Shown here one piece after another: positions 1 through 8,371 of a stretch of 64,000 nucleotides of DNA (the stretch's first letter is position 1; each line of letters starts with the position of its first letter). A program made the translations under genes and the position numbers. The notes under the pieces are model-generated. The model had not been told where the DNA came from. It saw only the letters and a program-made list of their open reading frames with translations, and ran no database searches. Location of the stretch: contig NZ_JBHRSW010000018.1 of assembly GCF_042646125.1 (NCBI RefSeq), positions 62,001 to 126,000 on the forward strand, read 5' to 3'. Source of the DNA: Glaciecola flavus. Its GTDB lineage: Bacteria; Pseudomonadota; Gammaproteobacteria; Enterobacterales; Alteromonadaceae.

Positions 1-71
1 GTTTTTCGTTATTGAAGCTTACGCTTAATTAAGGCTTAAAGACTAAAAAATCCTTATCCCTTAATTAAGAA

Positions 72-100
72 AACAGCCTGTCTTATAAAGACAGACTGTT
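72..100 (-). terminator. Hairpin downstream of rpsG
   Basis: A stem of 7 bp plus 5 bp separated by one mismatch, with a 3-nt loop, lies 24 bases past the rpsG stop. On the minus strand it is followed by a short T run (TTTT), so it may be a weak Rho-independent terminator or an intercistronic processing hairpin. No fusA start is visible in bases 1-124, although fusA normally follows rpsG. Confidence 0.5.
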
Positions 101-124
101 ACAACTTTATGACTAAGTGTCAGA

Positions 125-595
125 TTACCAACGATAATGAGCAAAAGCTTTGTTAGCTTCAGCCATACGGTGAACGTCTTCACGTTTCTTAACCGCACTA
201 CCTTTGTTTTCTTGCGCATCTAACATTTCGGCTGCCAGTCTCTGTGCCATAGACTTTTCACCACGCTTACGTGCCGCTTCTACTAACCAACGCATGCCTA
301 GTGCATTACGACGTACAGGGCGAACTTCTACAGGAACTTGGTAAGTAGAACCACCAACGCGACGAGATTTAACCTCAACGGTTGGACGGATGTTCTCTAG
401 TGCATCTTCAAATACTTCTAGGTGCGATTTGCTAGATTTTTCAGCAACAATATCAAGGGCACCGTAAACGATCTTTTCGGCAGTCGATTTCTTGCCGTCG
501 AGCATTACGACATTCATAAATTTTGCAAGTAATTCTGATCCAAACTTAGGATCGGGTAGGATTTTACGTTGACCTACGACTCTTCTTCTTGGCAT
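125..595 (-). CDS. rpsG: 30S ribosomal protein S7
   Basis: S7 is a primary 16S rRNA-binding protein that nucleates assembly of the 30S head and lies near the E site. The 156-residue product begins MPRRRVVGQR and has the full bacterial S7 length, with the conserved stretches GGSTYQVPVEV and ALGMRWLVEAAR. It follows rpsL by 73 bases on the same strand, as in the str operon. In E. coli S7 is also the translational repressor of this operon; no such site was identified here. The next str gene, fusA, does not begin within the 124 bases left of it. Confidence 0.98.
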   Translation of the reverse strand: MPRRRVVGQRKILPDPKFGSELLAKFMNVVMLDGKKSTAEKIVYGALDIVAEKSSKSHLEVFEDALENIRPTVEVKSRRVGGSTYQVPVEVRPVRRNALGMRWLVEAARKRGEKSMAQRLAAEMLDAQENKGSAVKKREDVHRMAEANKAFAHYRW

Positions 596-668
596 CTTAA
601 TTCTCCGTGGAATTCAGGGATAACCCAAAACTCAAATTAAATAGTTTGGCCTTACTAACGGAGAACCG

Positions 669-1043
669 TTAAGACTTGGGCCTTTTCGCGCCGTACTTAG
701 AACGGGCTTGTTTACGATCGCTAACACCAGCGCAGTCCAATGTACCGCGAACAGTGTGATAACGAACACCTGGTAAATCTTTTACACGACCACCGCGAAT
801 GAGTACTACACTGTGCTCTTGTAAGTTGTGTCCTTCACCACCAATGTATGAAGACACTTCAAAACCGTTTGTTAAGCGAACACGGCATACTTTACGTAGC
901 GCAGAGTTCGGCTTTTTAGGCGTAGTAGTATATACACGAGTACATACTCCACGACGTTGTGGGCAAGCTTGCAAAGCAGCAACGTTCGATTTCTCGACCG
1001 GCTTTTTACGAGGCTTACGCACTAACTGGTTAACTGTTGCCAT
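669..1043 (-). CDS. rpsL: 30S ribosomal protein S12
   Basis: S12 lies at the decoding centre of the 30S subunit and is the target of streptomycin-resistance mutations. The 124 residues match the family length, with the hallmark segments TPKKPNSALRKVCRVRL and GGRVKDLPGVRYH. The lysines at the classical resistance positions (PKKPNS and GGRVKDLPG) are wild type, so no ribosomal streptomycin resistance is expected. It heads an rpsL-rpsG unit with its own promoter at about 1199-1227, followed by a 150-base structured leader. An overlapping plus-strand reading frame is an antisense shadow. Confidence 0.98.
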   Translation of the reverse strand: MATVNQLVRKPRKKPVEKSNVAALQACPQRRGVCTRVYTTTPKKPNSALRKVCRVRLTNGFEVSSYIGGEGHNLQEHSVVLIRGGRVKDLPGVRYHTVRGTLDCAGVSDRKQARSKYGAKRPKS

Positions 1044-1070
1044 TAACTAGCTCCTGAGTAAACTTAAAAT

Positions 1071-1137
1071 ACCCAATAAATGTTTTTTATTGGGAGGTTA
1101 TTAAAAAACATAACCAACTGATTAATTTATGTTTTTT
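1071..1137 (-). promoter_or_regulatory. Structured rpsL leader, two hairpins
   Basis: In the rpsL leader, read on the minus strand, an 11-bp A/U stem (1103-1113 with 1127-1137, 13-nt loop) ends in six U residues. It is followed by a 9-bp stem (CCCAATAAA with TTTATTGGG) just before the rpsL ribosome binding site. The first resembles an intrinsic terminator, so attenuation in the leader is possible. The structures are seen; the regulatory role is inferred. Confidence 0.45.
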
Positions 1138-1198
1138 ATGCTCGATATCCCAAGTGGCGGTTTCTATGAATAGAAGAACGCCGAATTTGGGTTGCGGA

Positions 1199-1227
1199 AT
1201 ACTATAGATCATCAAGTAGTATGTCAA
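1199..1227 (-). promoter_or_regulatory. Sigma-70 promoter for rpsL-rpsG
   Basis: On the minus strand, a perfect -35 TTGACA is followed after 17 bases by TAGTAT (TATAGT is also available at 15 bases). It lies about 155 bases upstream of the rpsL ATG and downstream of the convergent-free end of the chemoreceptor gene, so it would let rpsL-rpsG be transcribed independently of rpoBC. Confidence 0.7.
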
Positions 1228-1297
1228 GAAATGACCAATAAAAGCATGAATTTGGTCAGGCGGAATGGTACTGAGCTAAATCAGTATAATTCTATCC

Positions 1298-3739
1298 TTA
1301 AAATAAGATATCGTCTTCATCTTGTGTCTGGCTTTCTGAACTTTGCAAGATTTGATTAATCATATCTTTATCGATGCGAGTACCCGAACGTTTGTCCGTA
1401 TTCCATGACTGGTCGCTTAAGGTAAATTGATTGACCATTTCATGTAACTTCATACTCATTTTGCCCATATCAATACCGACCTGAACTGATATTTGACTGG
1501 CCTCTTGAGATGCGTGGAAGCACCTGTCAAGGCTTTCGAAGTCTTGTGATACCAAACTAAAGCTTTCAGTTTGTTCGTCAATGGCTTCTGTAATGCTTCC
1601 TACACTACCGCTAATATCATCCATTGTGCTGTTGATGAGTGATAGCTGTTCCTTTGATATCATAATTTCTTCTTGGCACTGTTTGGTAGTTTCTCTGCCT
1701 TGCTCCATTTTTGTCACTACTTCACGCGTACCATTTTGAATCGCTTCCACCATCGAAGACACCTCTAAGGTCGAATTTCTAGTGCGCGAAGCCAAGGCTC
1801 TTACTTCATCTGCAACGACTGCGAAACCACGCCCTGCCTCCCCGGCTCTTGCCGCCTCAATGGCGGCATTGAGCGCAAGTAGGTTCGTTTGATCAGCAAT
1901 GTTACTGATAACATCAATTAATGTGACAATGTTATCGCTTTCTTTTTTGAGCGCATCAATCGACACTGCTGTATCGTCGATAATTGTGTCCAGTTCCGTC
2001 ACTTTCTTGCTGGTGTGCTCAAAAGCAACAACACCATCTTTGACTTTAATTCGTGCATCTTCACTTTTTTCAGTAATTTGCTCAGCACTTGATTTCACTA
2101 AAGCAGTGGATTCATCAGCCGCGTACAAACGCGTTCTCATAGTACTGATTTGTCTATTCTGTTCGTTTGCTGACTCAGCAATTGCTACGTTCCCGTCTGC
2201 TAGCTCTTTAGACATTGGGACTAAACGCAAGGCAGACTTTATGAGATCTGAAAAAGTGTTGTCTAAATTACTGATAAATACATTAAAGCCTGCTGCTAAT
2301 TCTGAAATTTCATGTTTACCCTCAACGTTGATCCGTTGCGTAAGATCGCCGTCACCTTCTGAAAAAGAATCAACAACGGTTCGCAGGTTATCAATCGGTT
2401 TCGCCAAGGATTTAGCTAAAAACCACGCGGCCAAAGGACCGATAAAGCCAGTTATGAGCAGGGTAATGATTGTTGTATTCACCGTTGCTTCAGACAAATC
2501 TTTGACTGGAGCAAAGGCCTCACTCGCATCAATTTCACTCATTACTACCCAATTTAACCCTGGTATGTCGAGTGGTCGATACGCAGATAGCACCTCAACA
2601 CCTCTATAGTCGTCGAATATATCGAAACCAAGCTGCCCTGACAATGCTGCTTGTGTCCCCTTGGTTTTAACAGGTTGAAGGCCTATTGATGTCTCTTGGG
2701 TGCCCATCGTGTCGATAACATTACCACCCAAGCCGACATTTTTCATGAGGCTAAGATAAGCTTTTTTGTCTTCGAGCAAAAATCGCCCGTTACTACGCAT
2801 TAGGTAATCGTCGCCAACCAAGTATGTTTCTCCAGATAAGCCTAGTCCACGCTCTTGCCAGTTACCAGAGTGCGTCATTACTTCGTTTATTTGGTCAACT
2901 GGCATTTGCAGTATAAGCACACCGACAATTTCACTCCCACTAAAAATTGGCGTACTAATAAAAGATGCAGGCGCATTGTAGCTAGGTAAATATGGTGCCA
3001 AATCAGTAATATGAGTAACGCCTTTTTCACCATCCTGTATAGCCATATTGAAGGATTGAGCTATTCCTGTATTGGCATAAGGCCCGTGTTTTAACGATGT
3101 TGCATAATCAAGTTCTTTAAACACTGAATACACTATTTCACCGGTTTTATGATCCACCAAAAACAGATCATAAAATCCAAATTTCTCTAAATAGGACTTG
3201 AAAATTGGATGATACTTAGCGTGTAAATACGAATAGTCGGCGTTATTCTTCGGGCTAATTAATTGATGTTTTTCTCCCAGAGGATGAGGGTTATTTGCAA
3301 TAAAATCGTATTGAAGAGCCTTGGCATTGGCACTCAAATCCGACAATAGGGGACTGATATCAAGCTCTGTGACTGTATTAAGCAGATCAAATTTCGCTTT
3401 GAACTGTTTAGTATAGAATGCTGCTAAACTTTGTGCCTGATCTTCGGGTGCTTGCCTATTGGCGCTATAGTTAGCAAACGATTCACTAAAGGCTTGCACG
3501 GCATCAACGACCATCAAGTTTTCTGCTAGCGTGACTGACTTGTGATTGATGTCTTGTATATATCGGGCAATCTGCGATGCTGTTGCATCTCTAATCGCAA
3601 TTAATGATTGCTTTGCATCCTCTTCGAGTGCATTCTTCCCTACCTCACTTGTAGACTGCCCAATGAAGATACTGCCGAGTAATACGGGTACAATAGCCAG
3701 AAATGCACCACCAAGTGCAATACGAGTTTTGATGTTCAT
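1298..3739 (-). CDS. Methyl-accepting chemotaxis protein, dCache type
   Basis: A transmembrane chemoreceptor of 813 residues. Transmembrane segment 1 is at about residues 8-28. A large periplasmic double-Cache-like ligand domain fills about 30-415 (segments such as FYDLFLVDHKTGEIVYSVF). Transmembrane segment 2 is at about 418-442, a HAMP domain at about 443-495, and then the cytoplasmic signalling coiled coil. The receptor hairpin tip, with NLLALNAAIEAARAGE and GRGFAVVADEVR, is at about 613-650. There is no C-terminal CheR-binding pentapeptide. It should signal through CheA/CheW; its ligand is unknown. It sits as an insertion between rpoC and rpsL, two blocks usually joined. Confidence 0.93.
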   Translation of the reverse strand: MNIKTRIALGGAFLAIVPVLLGSIFIGQSTSEVGKNALEEDAKQSLIAIRDATASQIARYIQDINHKSVTLAENLMVVDAVQAFSESFANYSANRQAPEDQAQSLAAFYTKQFKAKFDLLNTVTELDISPLLSDLSANAKALQYDFIANNPHPLGEKHQLISPKNNADYSYLHAKYHPIFKSYLEKFGFYDLFLVDHKTGEIVYSVFKELDYATSLKHGPYANTGIAQSFNMAIQDGEKGVTHITDLAPYLPSYNAPASFISTPIFSGSEIVGVLILQMPVDQINEVMTHSGNWQERGLGLSGETYLVGDDYLMRSNGRFLLEDKKAYLSLMKNVGLGGNVIDTMGTQETSIGLQPVKTKGTQAALSGQLGFDIFDDYRGVEVLSAYRPLDIPGLNWVVMSEIDASEAFAPVKDLSEATVNTTIITLLITGFIGPLAAWFLAKSLAKPIDNLRTVVDSFSEGDGDLTQRINVEGKHEISELAAGFNVFISNLDNTFSDLIKSALRLVPMSKELADGNVAIAESANEQNRQISTMRTRLYAADESTALVKSSAEQITEKSEDARIKVKDGVVAFEHTSKKVTELDTIIDDTAVSIDALKKESDNIVTLIDVISNIADQTNLLALNAAIEAARAGEAGRGFAVVADEVRALASRTRNSTLEVSSMVEAIQNGTREVVTKMEQGRETTKQCQEEIMISKEQLSLINSTMDDISGSVGSITEAIDEQTESFSLVSQDFESLDRCFHASQEASQISVQVGIDMGKMSMKLHEMVNQFTLSDQSWNTDKRSGTRIDKDMINQILQSSESQTQDEDDILF

Positions 3740-3740
3740 A

Positions 3741-3932
3741 CTAAAGGTTAAACCTTGCTATATTTTTATTGTCTTCTAGTAGCTCGGTCAAACGATTAAA
3801 CTTCAAATCATTAAGTACACAGTCTGACAAGCACGTTTGGATTTTGCTACTAGTACGACAAACGCCATAAATAAGGGAGAACATGGCAATCCATACTAAA
3901 GCAAACATCATCCATAAAGATAATGTACTCAC
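3741..3932 (-). CDS. Possible small membrane protein upstream of chemoreceptor
   Basis: A 63-codon frame begins with GTG and ends one base before the chemoreceptor start. The N-terminal third is one hydrophobic helix (LWMMFALVWIAMFSLIYGV); the rest is polar with three cysteines. No clear ribosome binding site precedes the GTG; an internal ATG at codon 8 is an alternative. The tight junction with the chemoreceptor suggests translational coupling, but I recognise no family and it may be spurious. Confidence 0.25.
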   Translation of the reverse strand: MSTLSLWMMFALVWIAMFSLIYGVCRTSSKIQTCLSDCVLNDLKFNRLTELLEDNKNIARFNL

Positions 3933-4027
3933 CTACAAAGTTTATCGTTTAGCTTTGGCCTTCCTTTAGTAAAACTTGATTTTGATCATGTTTTTGTTGT
4001 GCTAGTCCATTCCAAGTAGTTATCAAA

Positions 4028-4058
4028 AAAAAAGCATGGTGTAAAACCATGCTTTTTT
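4028..4058 (-). terminator. rpoC: Intrinsic terminator of the rpoBC operon
   Basis: A perfect 13-bp stem (AAAAAAGCATGGT with ACCATGCTTTTTT, 5-nt loop) lies about 20 bases past the rpoC stop and ends in an eight-T run on the minus strand. It separates rpoBC from the inserted chemoreceptor gene. Confidence 0.9.
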
Positions 4059-4078
4059 AAATAGATTTTGAAGAGGAG

Positions 4079-7000
4079 CTACTCTTCGTTATCGCCGGCA
4101 TTCAATGCTTCTGCAAGCTGAGCTTGTGCTTCTTCAGCAGAAACAGACAACTCCTCTTGTAAAGCGGCTAGCTTTCTTTCTGAACGCTTCTGATGATAAG
4201 AGAAACCGGTACCTGCTGGTATTAGGCGACCCACTATCACATTTTCCTTCAGACCACGCAAATCGTCTTCCTTGCCTTGCACGGCAGCTTCGGTAAGTAC
4301 GCGCGTAGTCTCTTGGAAAGACGCAGCTGAAATGAACGATTCGGTAGACAAAGAGGCCTTTGTAATACCCAATAATTGAATTTCGTAAGTAGCTGGGATC
4401 TTACCTTGTTTTTCAAATTCACGATTAGCAATTTTCACACTGGATACTTCAACCTGCTCCCCTTCAAGGAACATAGTATCGCCCGCGTTAAGAATCACAC
4501 ATTTACGTAGCATTTGACGGATCACTACTTCTATGTGCTTATCGTTAATTTTTACACCTTGTAAACGGTAAACTTCTTGTACTTCGTTAACAATATAATT
4601 GGCGACGGCACTCACACCACGAAGGCGAAGAATATCATGTGGAGACTCTGGGCCATCTGAAATAACTTCACCAATTTCAACGTTTTCACCTTCAAATACA
4701 TTGAGTTGACGCCATTTAGGGATCATCTCTTCGTATTGACCATTCGCATTCAAGCTCACATGTCTAGCTGCGCTTTCATCTTTAGGTGTAATCGTTAAAC
4801 GACGTTTGCCTTTTGTCTCTTTACCGAAACCGATCGTACCTGATATTTCTGCCAATATCGCAGGCTCTTTAGGTTTACGCGCTTCGAACAAGTCAGCAAC
4901 ACGAGGCAAACCACCGGTAATGTCTCGTGTTTTTGAGCTTTCTTGAGGAATACGAGCCAGTACATCACCTTCGTTGGCGACTACACCGTCTTTAGCTTCA
5001 ATGGTGGTAAACGCAGGTAAACGTATTTCCTGTAAGGTTCCGTTTTCACTTTCAAGAATGAGCTTGGGCTCTTTTACGTTAGACTTACTCAGATCCTTAA
5101 CAACAATACGCGTTAAACCTGTTAACTCATCTTGTTGTGTTTCAGTATTTGAGTCATCGACATCCGCGAAGGTGATCTTAGACGCGCGTTCGGTCACAAT
5201 TGGGTGACTATGCGGATCCCAATTCGCCACAACGTCTCCAGCGTTAATACTTGCGCCGTTGTCGACGGTCAATATCGCACCATAAGGTACTTTGTAACGC
5301 TCTTTTTCACGGCCTTGGTCGTCAATAACAGTCAATTCAGTAGAACGCGAAACAATCACGACCTTGTTATCTGAATTACGTACAAACTTCTCATTGTGAA
5401 GTTTTAATGTACCTGATGTCTTAACTTGCACACTGTTTTCTGCAGATGCTCTAGAGGCCGCCCCACCGATGTGGAAGGTACGCATGGTTAACTGTGTACC
5501 AGGCTCACCAATTGATTGAGCAGCAATAACACCCACAGCTTCTCCTGATCCCACCATGTGTCCACGCGCTAGGTCACGACCGTAACACTTAGCACACACA
5601 CCGTGATCATTGTCACAAGTAATAACAGAGCGAACTTTAACTTTATCGACACTATTTTCTTCTAACATGTCAACGAGCTTTTCATCAAGCATGACATTAC
5701 GCTCAACAAGCACCTCGTCAGTACCTGGCTTCAAGACGTCTTCACAAACAACGCGACCAAGTACACGCTCTCTCAACGGCTCAACTACGTCTCCACCTTC
5801 GATTAGAGGCGTCATTTCCACGCCTTCATAGGTACCACAGTCATCATTAATAATAACTAGGTCTTGCGCCACGTCGACAAGACGACGAGTTAAGTAACCC
5901 GAGTTGGCGGTTTTCAGAGCGGTATCCGCTAGACCTTTACGCGCACCGTGAGTAGAAATAAAGTACTGGAGTACGTTTAGACCTTCACGGAAGTTTGCGG
6001 TAATTGGTGTCTCGATGATAGAGCCGTCTGGCTTGGCCATCAAACCACGCATACCCGCAAGCTGACGAATCTGAGCAGGGCTACCACGAGCACCGGAGTC
6101 AGCCATCATGTAAACAGAGTTAAAGCTTTGCTGCTGCTCTTCTTCACCGTCACGGTTAGTAACAGACTCCGTTTTAAGATTATCCATCATCGCTTTTGCG
6201 ACATTGTCGTTGGCGGTAGACCAAATATCGATAACTTTGTTGTAACGCTCACCGGCGGTGACAAGACCAGACTGGAACTGCTCTTGAATTTCTACAACTT
6301 CTGCTTCTGCTGCTTCGATAATGTCTTTTTTCGCAGCAGGAATAACCATGTCGTCAATACCGACTGACGCACCTGCAATCATAGCGTAGTGGAAACCGGT
6401 ATACATGATTTGGTCAGCTGCAATAACCGTATCTTTCAAACCCAGGGTACGATAACAGGCATTCAAAAGCTTAGAAATTTGCTTCTTACCCATGGGTTGA
6501 TTGATTAAATCAAAGGGCAAACCCTTTGGCAGTACGAGTGAAAATATTGCACGACCAACGGTAGTATCTACCATAGAGGTCTTGGCAATTTTTTCACCTT
6601 CTTCATTTATTTCATACTGGGTTAAACGCACTTTTACACGTGCATGCAATTCAGCGCGTTCGGTGCGGTAAGCTTTCTCTGCTTCATTTGGGTTAGAGAA
6701 AACCATACCTTCACCCTTACCGTTTACACGATCACGAGTTAAGTAATAAAGCCCCAGTACAACGTCTTGTGAAGGAACGATAATCGGCTCACCGTTAGCG
6801 GGAGAGAGAATGTTGTTCGTTGACATCATCAAGGCACGCGCTTCTAACTGTGCTTCGATGGTTAATGGTACGTGGACGGCCATTTGGTCACCGTCGAAGT
6901 CAGCATTATACGCAGCACATACCAACGGATGTAATTGAATCGCTTTACCTTCAATTAAGGTGGGTTCAAATGCTTGAATACCCAATCTGTGAAGTGTAGG

Positions 7001-8278
7001 GGCACGGTTTAACAACACAGGGTGTTCGCGAATAACTTCGTCTAGTACATCCCATACTTCCGGCGCTTCACGCTCCACTAGCTTTTTAGCCGCTTTAATT
7101 GTCGTTGCCAATCCACGGCCTTCTAATTTACCGTAAATGAAAGGCTTGAACAGCTCCAATGCCATTTTTTTGGGTAAACCGCACTGATGTAATTTAAGCG
7201 TTGGACCAACAGTGATAACTGAACGACCAGAATAATCAACGCGCTTACCCAGTAGGTTTTGACGGAAACGACCTTGCTTACCTTTAATCATATCAGCAAG
7301 CGATTTCAAAGGACGCTTGTTCGAGCCTGTGATAGCACGACCACGACGACCATTATCTAGTAAGGCATCAACAGCTTCTTGTAGCATACGCTTTTCGTTA
7401 CGTACGATGATATCGGGCGCTGCTAAATCCAGAAGACGCTTAAGACGATTGTTACGGTTAATCACACGGCGATACAGATCGTTTAGGTCAGATGTCGCAA
7501 AACGCCCGCCGTCTAGTGGCACCAAGGGACGCAACTCTGGTGGTAGTACTGGTAATACAGTTAAAATCATCCACTCGGGCTTGTTACCTGATTGCTGGAA
7601 AGATTCAAGTAGTTTTAGGCGCTTGGTAATTTTTTTGCGTTTTGTCTCTGAGGTGACGCTCGGTAACTCTTCACGCATTGCTGCTACGTCAGAGTCAACA
7701 TCCAATTGCTTGAGCAATTCGAATACAGCTTCTGCACCCATTTTCGCTTCAAAATCATCGCCATGCTCTTCTAACGAATCAAGGTACTCTTCTTCATTCA
7801 GCAATTGTCCTTGAACAAGATCCGTCATGCCAGGCTCAGTGACCACATAGCTTTCAAAATAAAGTACACGTTCGATGTCGCGCAATGTCATATCTAGCAT
7901 TAAGCCGATACGAGACGGCAATGATTTTAAGAACCATATATGTGCGACAGGGCTCGCCAATTCGATATGCCCCATACGCTCACGACGGACTTTAGTTAGC
8001 GTCACTTCTACGCCACATTTTTCACAAATTACACCACGGTGCTTAAGGCGCTTGTACTTACCGCATAAACATTCGTAATCTTTTACTGGACCAAAAATAC
8101 GTGCACAGAAAAGGCCGTCACGCTCAGGTTTAAAGGTACGGTAGTTGATAGTTTCAGGTTTTTTAACCTCACCAAATGACCACGATCGGATCATATCTGG
8201 CGATGCAAGACCGATTTTTATATTATCGAATTCTTCAGTCTTGTTTTGCTGTTTAATAAACTTTAATAAGTCTTTCAC
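4079..8278 (-). CDS. rpoC: RNA polymerase beta' subunit
   Basis: Catalytic subunit of RNA polymerase. I place the start at the GTG at 8278, preceded by GGGAG at 6-base spacing, giving 1399 residues that begin VKDLLKFIK like E. coli RpoC; an upstream in-frame extension of 22 codons has no support. The N-terminal zinc site (CLCGKY, then CEKCGVEV) is at about residues 70-88. The magnesium-binding motif NADFDGDQM is at about 458-466. The second zinc cluster (CDNDHGVCAKCYGRD) is in the C-terminal half. It lies 93 bases downstream of rpoB and is followed by a strong terminator. Confidence 0.98.
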   Translation of the reverse strand: MKDLLKFIKQQNKTEEFDNIKIGLASPDMIRSWSFGEVKKPETINYRTFKPERDGLFCARIFGPVKDYECLCGKYKRLKHRGVICEKCGVEVTLTKVRRERMGHIELASPVAHIWFLKSLPSRIGLMLDMTLRDIERVLYFESYVVTEPGMTDLVQGQLLNEEEYLDSLEEHGDDFEAKMGAEAVFELLKQLDVDSDVAAMREELPSVTSETKRKKITKRLKLLESFQQSGNKPEWMILTVLPVLPPELRPLVPLDGGRFATSDLNDLYRRVINRNNRLKRLLDLAAPDIIVRNEKRMLQEAVDALLDNGRRGRAITGSNKRPLKSLADMIKGKQGRFRQNLLGKRVDYSGRSVITVGPTLKLHQCGLPKKMALELFKPFIYGKLEGRGLATTIKAAKKLVEREAPEVWDVLDEVIREHPVLLNRAPTLHRLGIQAFEPTLIEGKAIQLHPLVCAAYNADFDGDQMAVHVPLTIEAQLEARALMMSTNNILSPANGEPIIVPSQDVVLGLYYLTRDRVNGKGEGMVFSNPNEAEKAYRTERAELHARVKVRLTQYEINEEGEKIAKTSMVDTTVGRAIFSLVLPKGLPFDLINQPMGKKQISKLLNACYRTLGLKDTVIAADQIMYTGFHYAMIAGASVGIDDMVIPAAKKDIIEAAEAEVVEIQEQFQSGLVTAGERYNKVIDIWSTANDNVAKAMMDNLKTESVTNRDGEEEQQQSFNSVYMMADSGARGSPAQIRQLAGMRGLMAKPDGSIIETPITANFREGLNVLQYFISTHGARKGLADTALKTANSGYLTRRLVDVAQDLVIINDDCGTYEGVEMTPLIEGGDVVEPLRERVLGRVVCEDVLKPGTDEVLVERNVMLDEKLVDMLEENSVDKVKVRSVITCDNDHGVCAKCYGRDLARGHMVGSGEAVGVIAAQSIGEPGTQLTMRTFHIGGAASRASAENSVQVKTSGTLKLHNEKFVRNSDNKVVIVSRSTELTVIDDQGREKERYKVPYGAILTVDNGASINAGDVVANWDPHSHPIVTERASKITFADVDDSNTETQQDELTGLTRIVVKDLSKSNVKEPKLILESENGTLQEIRLPAFTTIEAKDGVVANEGDVLARIPQESSKTRDITGGLPRVADLFEARKPKEPAILAEISGTIGFGKETKGKRRLTITPKDESAARHVSLNANGQYEEMIPKWRQLNVFEGENVEIGEVISDGPESPHDILRLRGVSAVANYIVNEVQEVYRLQGVKINDKHIEVVIRQMLRKCVILNAGDTMFLEGEQVEVSSVKIANREFEKQGKIPATYEIQLLGITKASLSTESFISAASFQETTRVLTEAAVQGKEDDLRGLKENVIVGRLIPAGTGFSYHQKRSERKLAALQEELSVSAEEAQAQLAEALNAGDNEE

Positions 8279-8371
8279 ACTTTTCTCCCAGCGGAGTCTT
8301 GAATCCGACTCGGTGTAAGTCTTACTAGAAATACACCGAGCCAACCTGTTTGTTTTAGCGCAAACGCTAGC

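Noticed and set aside
1899..2609. 236-codon plus-strand frame inside the first chemoreceptor gene
   Set aside because: Antisense shadow of a well-supported chemoreceptor; no recognisable protein and no promoter.
4025..4033. Nine-A run
   Set aside because: Part of the rpoC intrinsic terminator rather than a slippage site in a gene.
8279..8344. N-terminal extension of RpoC by 22 codons
   Set aside because: The GTG at 8278 has GGGAG at correct spacing and matches the E. coli N-terminus; the extension does not.
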